In this document: piece after piece, positions 26,701-38,700 of the stretch
Layout of the letters: each line of letters starts with the position of its first letter
Position numbering within the stretch: position 1 is the stretch's first letter
Source: Halictus rubicundus
Lineage: Eukaryota > Arthropoda > Insecta > Hymenoptera > Halictidae
Assembly (NCBI RefSeq): GCF_050948215.1
Contig: NC_135165.1
Location: forward strand, 2,764,501-2,828,500
Length of the DNA: 64,000 nucleotides
Reading direction: 5' to 3'
Notes under the pieces: model-generated
Seen by the model: the letters and a program-made list of their open reading frames with translations, nothing else
Databases searched by the model: none
What the model was told of the DNA's origin: nothing
Translations under genes and position numbers: made by a program

Positions 26701-29700
26701 AGATTGTTGTATGACGATGTATGTATTTGTTAGTTTCAGCTGAGCTCAGTAGTAGCGCGTCGGAGTGGGACGACTCAGGTAAGAAAGCAAGACAAATATT
26801 ATGAATGTTGAACTAGAATACTAGAAGATAAACCGACCGTTTCCGACGAAAACTATAAAATCGAATTTAACCGTCAACGATTTAGTTCGTTCAGCGGATG
26901 ACCTGGCACACTTTCGTCCTCAAGCTGCCTCCACCTATCGTTGTCCCGACAGACCAGGATCGTCAATCGCAGGGGGCACTTATAGTTTAAAGCGTAAGAG
27001 ACCGCCACAATTCCCGCAAGCGGAGAGGCTACCCCCGAGAATGACCAAAATGACACCCTGCGGAAAGTGCCTGAGGGTAAGCACTGAAACAAGCGATTTT
27101 GATCGAGCACTTCAGACACTAGGGTGTCCTTGCACCTGCGAGAAAAATTACTCTGCTATCTGGCCTATCCACCTGGTGACTTGAAGGTCGCATTTATTCA
27201 GTTTATTAAAAAAATGATTAAGTTCCTCTCTCCTTCTATTGACATTAAATTCTTCTCACCTCACATTTAACCCTTTGCACTCGGCGCTATTTTCATTCTA
27301 AAACTAAATTTTTCTTCCGTCTTGGAACATTTTCATTTTATTCATACGAAACTGGTCCGATTACCACATATAATATTTAAATGTTTAGTAATCTATTGAA
27401 TAAAAATTCTGTAATGTAACAAATATTTTGTAACATTTTTTGTAATTTCTTTGGAATAATGCCACAATAATTTCTAGCGGTGCTTCAGAGTCACCACTCG
27501 AGTGCAAACGGTTAACCATAGATGCTCAGTGAGTTCAGGCGACTCTTGTTCACCCACGTGTCTCACAAATTAATCCTCGTGTCAATGACCGGCTACCCGC
27601 TGTCAAGTTCTGAGAATTAATTAATCATCCTTTCTTCATTTTTGCCGGCAAATAGTCAGACTATTGTAGATTTCTATGTAGAAAATTCTGATTATCGACG
27701 TAAGGGTTATCCACCGAGAACTCGCATCGAACGCAAGCTAGACGCATGATTGAACGATTCTTCCGCAGATGTAACAACCAACGCGAAAATAAGCTGCCAA
27801 TTAGCGGTTCGGCTCCGGCCGGCGATGCTCGGTGAATCTGCTATTTTGCATACAAAGTGCACGCATTGTTTGCGAAGGGCGTGTTCACGGCGGAGAGGAT
27901 TATACATTCACGGACCGCATAAAGCTCCGTCGAATTATTCTGTCGGGCATATTATCATACTCAATCGAATTAAGTTTGAATAGCCTCCGGGGTTCCCGTA
28001 CCCCTTTCGAGCTTTATTGCCGCGCGAGCCGCAACAGAACTATAGGTGAGCAAAAATTGTGAAAGGTGGCGCAGTGAGATTTCCTCTGTTTGAAGATGTT
28101 TAATGCATAGATTCGTAGGCAGCCGAACGGTTCGACCGCTGTTTGTATGACCGTATTCTCGACAAAAGTACCCCGAGGAACCGAGGAGATCACAAAAGCA
28201 CGAGTTCTCTGCAAACACTCTGATCCCCGGCCGTGCCTGAGCATGTGCTTTCCTCGTTGTTGCTGCCAGCTTTCAAGGCCACGCTTTCTTCGTAGACAGT
28301 ACGTATTGCTTTCCCGACGAACGAATTAATGATAACCGACGTAATACGATCACAAGCGGAACGTAGTTTCAGTGTTAATACCCCGTACGCAGCAGCACCG
28401 AGTCACAACAAATTAAACGGTGTAAGAAGCAGCAACAACAGCTTGCATAAGCAGCTCCCCTTTGGAACCAAGCAGGCGAAAACGGACAGGAAAGATATGC
28501 TCTGGCAAATCTACCTAATGACACGATCGTCCGAGTGGTCCAAAGCGTGAAGACCGGGTTCCTCGGCATTTTGCCAATAGTTGAAAAGAAACAATGGCGG
28601 AAGAGACCACCACCGGAGATATGACAGAACCTGTGCACGGCCGCGTTTTACACACGCACCTGGCTCTCTTTAGGTATTCGGGAAAAACGTATGGTGTAGA
28701 AAGGGTACAATAAACGTTCGCAACGACGTCCGAGTCTTGTGCAATAAAATATAAGATTACTTCACTGTTGTCGTACTCGCAGAAAGAGAAATGTGTAAGA
28801 TTTTTTTGGAGAAATTTCAACCATTTTCTCTCTCTCTCTCTCTTTTATGGTGCATTAAACGCACGTTTTACCCGTCAGTTTCACCGAAGACAGGGTGTCG
28901 GAACTTCGCGATCGATTCGCGAAGCGTATCGAGCGTAATGCAACCAATTATCTCGTCCGTCTTTTGTGCGCGCCCGGCGCATCGTTCCCGATAGTCGCGG
29001 ACTGTTCCCGGCGTGTTCGTGGAATATATGAGCATTGTCTCGGCCTACAAGACAGGGAACACGGGGAAACTTATGTTCGATGTCTCCGAGAATAAAGACG
29101 TCGTCGCCGAGGCGTCAACGCCCACGCGCGTTGTCGCGCGAGGCGTACATTGTAGCGGACTTTCCTCGAATCCTACGGGAACACGATTCGAATGCATTTA
29201 GGGAAGCCGAGTCCGCGTATTGTCAACCAGCTAGCGAATATCGCGCAACTCGATCTCCGTTTGCTATATCTTGTTACAGCGCCCCGAACCTTTGGGGGAG
29301 AAACGATCCAGGGCCCAGCCGCTCGAAAATACTCACTTGTTTTCGGAGAATCTTCGGAGAACATGCTCCTGAAACGTCGGGTGAAAGTTCATTCGAGAAA
29401 CAATGGTGCAGCGTTTTCGTCGGCGTCGATACAATGTTTTAATGAGATACGGGAACCGCCCGTTCCAGAGATGCTTTTAATAATCGTTGTAGATTCCACT
29501 TGCTCGACCGAGGCTGCATTAATATGACGGTGGAAAACAATTAGTTGAACATCGTCCGCGAGATCGACCGTTGATCGATCGACGATAACCGCGGGTGGTT
29601 CGAGTGGGAAGTGCAGTAAACGTGAAATACGATTGGCATTAAATAAGATAGGTGGTTAACACTTGCTCGTACATGAGTTTCGTGTCGTGTTTCGTACGCG

Positions 29701-32700
29701 CGTTCGCATGCGGTTTGAATGACCGGTACGCCCACGCCGGGATAGGTAACTAGATGATCCCTCCCCTCGATGGTTGCCATAATCGTCGAGCGCCACGGCG
29801 CTACTTGTATTCTCGGAGATCCGATCTGCCTAGCGGTTTCGAAGCGATGCTGTTCTCGCTCGTGAACCTTTCGCGGACACGCGGATACCGTCTCACAATT
29901 ATTATAAATAGACTGTGGATCTTTATCTAATTTTCCACTCTGACGGCTTAATTTTCAAAAATGAAAATAAGAGGATTTCCGACTCGTCTGGTCGTTGCGT
30001 TCATTTCTGTCCCTTAGACTGCGGATCTTTATGCGAAATAAAAATTGTCGAATGAGAAACGGAAAAGAAATAAATAAATAGCCGGACACGATGTAACTCT
30101 ACACGTTACTGTCCACGTTATAAACAAATTGTGTACTCACTTTACCACATCTTTTCTGGAGGGCACCTCGTGACCGACGACCCAAATTTTCCTGTACGTG
30201 ATGCCAGAATCTATGAAGACCTGCGTCAAAATGTAATCAAGCATGAGTAATCAGCGCGTTCATGATCTCGCTGCGAGTGCCTCCAATCGTTTGCTTCGAA
30301 TCAACGCATCAAATTATTAGACGTCCTGAGAGAAACAGCGAAGCGAGAGCTCAAAAAGGATTCAGAACTATTTTTCGGCATATTTGAAGGCATACTTGTC
30401 TAATGCTTGGCGTATTTTTCATATTCAGCGCACGAAAAAATAATTTTCATTCCGGCGGCGTGTCTTCTCGAGCGAACGAACGGAAATTGGTGGAAGCTGA
30501 TAAAATCCCGGAACGATTAGCTCGTCCGGGCTCGCCGATAAATCTAATTCGTTCTAATTAGACGTGGGTGACACCACGGAGGCCCACGTGTTAATTACCC
30601 GGGGGCCTGTGCGGCATCGGTGCTCAAAGGGTCGGGAGGGTTCCGGGACGCTGTTAAAATATTTTCCCTGGTGGATTCCAGTTGGTCCTCGCGTGGCAAA
30701 TGGCCACCCGAGGAGAGAAAAAAGGAAGAGCGAACGGACGAATCGACCAACCACAGGCCCCCTTTCCCGAGGGGGGGGGGGACTTATTAATATAATTGAT
30801 CGGTCTTTCGTTGTGACAGTCCCGGCTCAAAACGGTTCACGCTCTCCTCGCTAGACACGCCGGGGATCGGAGTCCGGCAGTCGACAATTCCGAAAATCTA
30901 ATAATATGTTCATTAGCCTCCGCGCGGCCCCTCTGTCCCCGTTACAAATTAGCCGGGGCCCGCTCGGCCGCTTTTAAATGCCACATAAAGTCGGAACTAG
31001 CCCGACGTAATATTAGGTTTCCAGGAGGAGAACAAGAGACGACGGGGAAAAAACGAAAAAGCTGGGAAAAAGGGAAGGAACGGGTCGCTGAAGGAGAGAG
31101 GACAGAGAGAGAAAAAGAGAGAAAGAGAGAAAGAGCAGATGACGATCGAGAGACGAAGATAAGAGAAGACAAAGTAAAGGAGCCGTGGGCACACACGCGT
31201 TTGGATATCTGCCCGAATCAAGGAATGCAGGCTAGCGACAGCTTGCGGAGAGAAACGAAGAAACCTCCTCTTGGGCTCTATTACCGAAAGGTTAGGCTGT
31301 CCGACCGTATGCACACGCTTCTATTAGTGTTGCAACTAATTTCATCTGCGAGATGACTTATTCGAAAGATGACACATGTATCTGGCTACATTCTTCGCGA
31401 TGGTATTCTCCATAGCAATTCCACGGTGCAATTGTCCCTTCAGGGACGACATCTGCAAACTATACTATATTTTTCATTATTTTTTTATGGGAGTTTCACC
31501 AACTGGCATTTTTCTGATTCCACTGACACTAAACACGATGTCATTTGAACTGTATTTAGCAGTTCAATTGACGGTAGTGTCCTACACGATCTATGTCACA
31601 GCACAGATCCGACAATTGAGCTTAGATGAAGACTTTACAATGAATGAAAGTAACAATCTGACGTCGTCCTAGAAGGGTTAAGTTGATGCAAAAATAATGA
31701 TGGAAAATTGCAAAAGTTGCCTAAGTCAGGTCCAGTGGCTGCTGAGAATTTCAGGTGGAATAAAAATTGCACCAGGCTTTTGTCAACACTTGATTAACAG
31801 CCACATTTTCTGTTACAAACACTATCAAATTTTATATTTCTCTGTGATGTTACATATGTTCTATTATGGTGATAATTAGATTTTGAAAAATCTAGGAATC
31901 TGCAATTCTAATTTTCGAAACGAATCTAAAACATTGTTCAACGTACGTTACTGTGTACACGCCCAAAGGATTTTCTTTTCTTCTTCCAGCAAACGTAAGG
32001 AATATTATATTGGTTTTTCGCTACTTTATTACCTATACACGTGACTAAAATAGCAAATTTTTTAGCGGGAAAATATTAATAGTAAATGTCAGTTACAGAA
32101 AATACTGCCAACTCTGTTGCCATCGAAGACATTTGCGATATATTACATCCCGTGCAAACGGGTTTCACTTCATCGTAAAAACAAAAATACTTTCTTCAAC
32201 TACGCAACGATGCGCCGTTTTTAACCCGGTCGATGATATTCAATTTTCAAAAAAATCAATTTAACACACCTACGGGAAACTGTGTTGTCTTATATCGTAA
32301 ACAAAAATTGTTCTAGAACAATTCTGTAGCATTCCAACAAAAATATATTTTCTGTTATATGCAATTTCCTTTTTACACCGAAATATATGTTAACTCTTTT
32401 ACTTTTTTTTTTTTAATTTTTAATATATTTGCACACGAAAATCTAACGAAAACGCGTAAAAACTTTCAGAACAATTCATATTCTAAAGAATGCAGACAGA
32501 TCGATATCCTTTGTTAGAAAAGAAGAGAAATTCCCTTTCTACTTTGCATCGACCAAACATTTCATTTTCGGATTCAACTGAAAATGCAAGAGAATGCTCT
32601 CGCGCGAAGATTGGTATTTGATCAGTGTTTGCCTTACCTGTTGGTCATAGTAACGATTTGTGTTTGTCAGGTCAATGATATACTTGAGACGCGGAAACGC

Positions 32701-35700
32701 TTGCATCAGCGCCGACGTTGTAAATCTGCAACAATGTATACGGCCGAATTATAACGCGTGCACTCACCACTACACTTCGATTGTCGAAATCTCGACGTAT
32801 CGAATCAGATCGAACAGCTTCCAGAAAAAAATCAGCCAATTGTCCGGGTGCGTTGCTTATTATTCAAAGAGAAGCGTACGAAGATCGTTCTCGAGACTGG
32901 GCGACGATACATTAGGAGAGCTCAGAATTAGGCGAGGAATTAGGCCAGGGTGCCCATACAGGCCCTATGGTCAGGCATTTCACTTAAACAATATCCAAAC
33001 CGTCGGTGCCCACGGATGTAGTGACAATAAAAATGTGAAATCATCAAATACCCGGTGGAATTCATTTTCTGATGCACCGAGAAATCAAATGCATCGAAAG
33101 TGCACTGTACTTCCTATTGAACAGTGTCCTTTGCGAATTAAGTTCATGGCGTACCAGCAAACGGTAGATTAATTTGGCAAAATAGCTTGTTCTCAATCGA
33201 ACTTTAAAATATATTGATCCAAATATTCTGTAAAATGTAATGCAAAAATGTAAGAAACAAGGATTGAATTTAATCAGCATGCTAAAACTTAAGACTAATA
33301 GAGAAAGTGTCTACAGGGTGTCCCAAAAATGCGATTCTCGGGGTCACTTGATGTAACCTTTTCCAGCCGCGCTCTGATTGGTCCGTGTCTTTCGTTAATA
33401 ACTCCTCAACAAAGCCACGGAGAAGATTTTCGCAAAGGAAAAAGTTGTTTCAAATAATCTCAGGAATTACCCATTTCTTGGGACATCCTGTATATGAACG
33501 ACGATGTGAATGCACTCACCGATCTTCTGGTTTCAGGTATGTGGAGAAAGTCTGAAACGAGACACAAAGTAGATTAGTCATCGAATATGATTGTTAACCG
33601 TCAAATGGTTTTCTTAAAAATCGCTTTAACAGTTTCTTAGAACTATACTGAGACTCGTAGTTTCTCTCTAAAATTCGATTTCGCCGTGCACGCATATAAC
33701 TCGAGGAAGCCGAAACGAAGCGAAATTGACCCGTCAACGGAATCGTGCTGCCATAAACACACACGGCTGGTACACGTTGATACCAGAGGCGAGAGAGCTG
33801 ATCCGAATGAAATACGCGCGAATGTTGCCCGTGAAATCAATTACGGGGAGCGTAAAAACGAAGAACGGGAACGTTTATTTAACATAGTTTCGACGGCCGG
33901 GGACTGAAGAACGTGTAAATTGAAAGTTTCGTTGGTTCGCCGGCTAGTATCGCACTCGCTATGGGTGGGCTAATGGTAATTACGGGTTTAGGCTCCGCGA
34001 TCCGATTGACTGGGCGGAGAGATCGTATCTACGGATGAGTGCGGAATGAGTATCGGTCGCATTAATAACGGGCTCGTGGTATAAGCTCTCGCATCCGAGC
34101 ATAATGATCTGGCCGTTGACTAGGCGTGGAACTCTTTCCTATCTTAATGGTGGCGCTTTTGTAGTTGCTCCACGTCTGTCTTATGAACTCGTAATCCTGT
34201 AATCATAGTCGTGTGATTGACAAGCGCGACTACGGGCCCCTGCTGTCCGTCAGGCTAGCTGCACGGGCACCAACACATCGATGAATAACCGAGCTCCAAA
34301 TATATGTATAATAGGAACGCGAACGTAAACACCGAGGGAATCTAATTATCTGGACGCCGCTGTTTACGCAAACGTCCCACGATTATTCAAAAGTATTTCC
34401 ATTAATCAAACCGGCCGGCACGGCGAGAATTGAAACGAGTAAATATTGGCTCGTGTTGCGAAACATTAGATTGCACTTGATGTTTTCTTGATCGAGCGAT
34501 CAATCCACGCTGCCCCGGTGACTCAACACCCCCGGTTTTTAATTGAATCGGTTCTAATCAAAATGTGGATACGCACACTTCAACGCTGGAACTACGCGTC
34601 GAAATTACTTGTTGCGGGATCTTTCGTTTGCGATTTTCGAAACTATAAAAATGCTTCCACGAGGAACTTCTTCGTTCGTATTTTCTTCTTTTATCATTGA
34701 AAATCAGTTTCACAGCACACTCTCCAAGACATTTTCTGAACTCTGACCTAGTGAAGAAAGCTTTTCGAGCGCAAGAAGACCGGGAAGTGTAAAGAGAACA
34801 AAGCGAAGAGGAGTCAAGGAGATAACGGACGCTGCCCACCTGCGAAATTTACTATCGCTGCCCCCGCTATACGTATAGGCAGTTTATTTTTCGCGCGTCG
34901 CAGTCCCTCTTCCCTCGGATGAGAACAGGATCTCTCAGCTGATTCCGCCATTCAATTTCACGATCCTTAGTCTAATATACGACCGCGTCTAAATCAGGAT
35001 TATCGGCCGACGAGCTGTGCCCCCATTGTGGCCCTTTGTGGCAGTCCACGAGGGCTCGCGCGCACCCAGTCTTCTCGTGAACGCGTCTTCCCACCACCGA
35101 TTCTTCTTCAGCTTCCTTTTGGCTGGGAGAACGGGCCCGGCGGGCTTCTCGTTTGTTTCGCTCAACCCCAAAACTACAATTTAACCACCCCCCTTACGTA
35201 ACGCTAACGCTATCCACCCCTAGTACGATTGCGTTGTGCCAAGAGGAAGCTTAGAACTGGTGTTTTACACAGGGTGATTAAAAACAAAGGTAGTTGTAGG
35301 CCTTACAGTGTCCAGGGTATAGAATTGTCTAATCATAGGTCCTAAAAGAAATCCTTTCCCTGTAAAATCACCTTTTATTGCTTGTTAGCACGGTTGTATT
35401 GTCTCGCTTCCGACACGGAGGAGCTGGAGGTATTAGTTCAAGGTTGTCAGATAAGTTATAAGATTTTATGAACGGTATTATTTTATCCCGGCTTGTCGGG
35501 ATTCTTTGGACAAGAAACATATTAAATCGGAGGTAACCGTGCAGATAGACAGGCGAGGATTCCGTCTCGGACAAAATTCGAAGGAGGTAAAGGAGGCAAT
35601 CACAACGGCGTAACGACCATTAAATCATATTTTTTCGCGCCAGCCCTGTGACCCGCGCGTACGGTATCATATAATTCATGCGCGTAAGTTTGTGTGACGC

Positions 35701-38700
35701 TTCGGTGAACAATCGCATGAATCACGTCGCGCCACCGTCCTATAAACATTCAAACGTTTGCTACGCTTTTGAAACAACAGCACGGGGCAAGCAACTTTCG
35801 GGATTTCGCGAGAGACGTCACCGCGGAAAATTTTCACATAGAGGAAAAGAAATCGTGCAAATAACATCGAGAAGTTTGATTTTCTTTTACCGTTCGAACC
35901 ACCGCGCGACGTAGGCGTTCACCAACGGTAGGTATCGGCGGCATTTACCGGGAATATTTATGAGGGGTGCGCTTTCATGCTTTCGCGGTGAGTGGGCCGT
36001 AATACTTCGGAGGTCCTCGCCCCGTCGTCAGAAAGCGACGCCGCCATTTCGGCGGATCCGCCGTGAGAAATTTCACGGAAACAATCGTGAGAGAGGCCGT
36101 CCGGTTGCTTTCACCGTCGAAATACGCGTGTGACCGTCTGCTATCTCTTCCTAACAGAATCTTCGTGCCGAAGAAGTGCGGCGGATGCATAGAACAATCA
36201 GAACGAGCAGAAAGTAATAGGCGAGCAATTAGAAATGGAGTATATAAAACTGTATGTAAGAAACGGTAACACGGAAGAATAGAAAATTGGAACCGAGACC
36301 AGAAGGAACGAGTAAATATAAATAAATATATTTACCGATCCCCGTACCCGAGTTGCCAAGGAGGAAGACAATGCAAACGAATCGATGAGCAACTAATCGG
36401 TAGGAAAGCATTGCGTGTTTCTCTGGCCGGCAGCAGGATTCGTGAATAATTCATAGAGAACGATTGTCTGACTGCTAGAAGCAAGGGAAAACATACTGAT
36501 CGGCGAGCATTGCTTTGCCGCGGCTAAACGACCTTCGCCGCACAAAGCAGTTCAGACGATTTCTATGAAATTCCCTTATGGACAAGTCGCGAAAAAGGGG
36601 GGTTGTCGGGGGAGTGGGGAATAGAGAGTTCGGGCAAGAGAAAAGCTTAAGGGATGGGAAGGCAGGAGCTTACGGAGAAGAACATTTTGTTGCACGAGTA
36701 CGGCCAACGGGCTGTACGTGCTCGTATAGAATCGCATAGGAACGCCATATAGACTGGTATATGGCTGCCGCCAGCTGATATATGCGCGACGTTATCCGTA
36801 TCCACTTACTTCCTCGTTTGGCAGAAGATTTCAAGCGATTTAAAATGGGTCACCTTAGCCGGAGGGACGCGTGCAACAAAGGAACGTGTCGGAAGTAGCA
36901 CTCGCTAGAAGTGTCCGCTATCATTCTCGCGGACCGTGTCCGCCACTCTGTCAAACGATCGAAACGCGATACCAAACTCGAAGTACACAAACGCTTCCTT
37001 GTTCCCATACAGGATCGCTCGCTTCTACCACCTGGAATATCACCGTTGTCTGTAATAAGCCTGCACGGTACAGAGAACGAAATATTGTGACGCAAACATT
37101 TTGTTGTGGCATTATTTCAAAGAAATTACAAAAAATATTGCAAAATATTTGTTACATTACAAAATTTGTATTCAACGGATTACTAAACATTTAAATATTA
37201 TACGTGGAAATCGGATCGGTTTCGTACGAATAAAATGAAAATATTCCAAGACGGAAGAAACATTTAGTTTTAGAATGAAAATAGCGCCGAGTGCAAAGGG
37301 TTAGTAATTGAATTAAAAAAAAAAACACTGAAAGGAACCCCACTCGGTGGAGGAGAAGGAATTCAACGATTTCGGAGTGCGAGCCATTGCTCGAAACAAG
37401 AAGTCGAAGAAGTCCGCGTGCCGGCGCGGTTGTCATTTTTCGTTTTTGGTGGTCGCATGCCATTTGTCGTCTATACGGGGAAGGACCACCGGAGACAACG
37501 GGAAACAAATTCAGGGAACAAATTCGTACGACAGCGAAACTTGAAGGATCACGATCCTTGGTCCGTTTGTCCGCGGCGAGAGGAGATGAGAGGAGCGAGA
37601 CCCCCCGAAGCGTGGCGGACCGCCCCGAAAATATTTTTAATTTTATTACAAGCCTGTAATATGGAAATTCTATGGTCACAGTTATCAGGTGTGAATTGAA
37701 TTATAGTGACTGCCGACGTGGTCTTATTATTTATACCCGGGCAGGGAACACGTTCCCGAGCCGCTGTCCCACGAGGCACACACCACGGATGCCCGGTGAT
37801 AGAAAACACACGGCGTTCTAATGGCAGTCTATAAAGTTTTCTGTCGGCCCGATACTAATACGTTCTCTACACGGAATGGCGAGGCTGTATCCGCCATATC
37901 CGACCGTATAATTAATTCCTAAACACTTGTATCGCGTTCTCTTCGTTTCTCACTTTTTACCATCGAGATATATCAGGTTGGTGCTAGAGCCGTGTCGAAA
38001 ATCTCGGGTCAGAAATTGTTTTCGTTCGAATGGTACGTGGCGAACGCGTAGACTAATAATATTTCTAGATCAAAAGGCTTCGTTGCATTTGCATTCTGAA
38101 GACATTTCACATGGACCGACCTAATAAAAGCGCGCGCCGTCGAGGAAAAGCTAAACGCTAGGGTTAGTAATAACTATGCGAAGCTCAGCACGACACGACG
38201 GACGGATTTTATGGAAAACGAACCGACTCGGGCCTACATCAGAGAAAAATCTTTTGGGAAATGCAGCGGGCCCGGTTGTTTTCCCTGCTTAACGATTTTT
38301 CCAGAAAGGCTAGTGCGTTTTAATTGTCCGGTTATCAGCAGCGCAGGATCTGTTGAAAGGAACAGAGAAAAGGGCGGAGAACAACACAGAGCCCTTTAAA
38401 AGGTCCCCCACAGCTACCGGTACCATTATTGCTTGGACAATCGATTGCCGCTACCGACACGGCGATGCAACACGGAAGAATCATGGACTTTTCCGTTCTT
38501 TCGATCTTGCCGACAGAGAGCCGTTTCTCGTGTAGCCGGCAGCTGCTTAAAATTTCTATTGGTCGCACGGTGTACTGGCGCTATTTTTTTTTTTTTTTTT
38601 TGGTTTCAGTTTCACCAAAATGTTTAACGCTAAATTCGCTGACCACGATGAATGGCTTATGAATTTATTTAGAGTCTGCGCGATTTATCTTGCGATAATG

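Larger units (their letters stand above)
23561..30140 (-). other. DUSP11-like intron 5, with possible opposite-strand exons
   Basis: 6.6-kb intron. It carries a family A MITE (27,267-27,515), the termini of a dispersed repeat, and two short plus-strand segments with exon-like boundaries (24,923-24,971 and 26,740-26,778, listed separately). Otherwise nothing supported. Confidence 0.7.

Noticed and set aside
31376..31672. Hydrophobic 98-codon plus-strand frame (MYLATFFAMVFSIAIP...)
   Set aside because: Strong Phe/Ile/Tyr bias is expected from AT-rich DNA, there are no flanking splice sites and no recognisable receptor or transporter motif. It might be a decayed gene fragment but cannot be supported.
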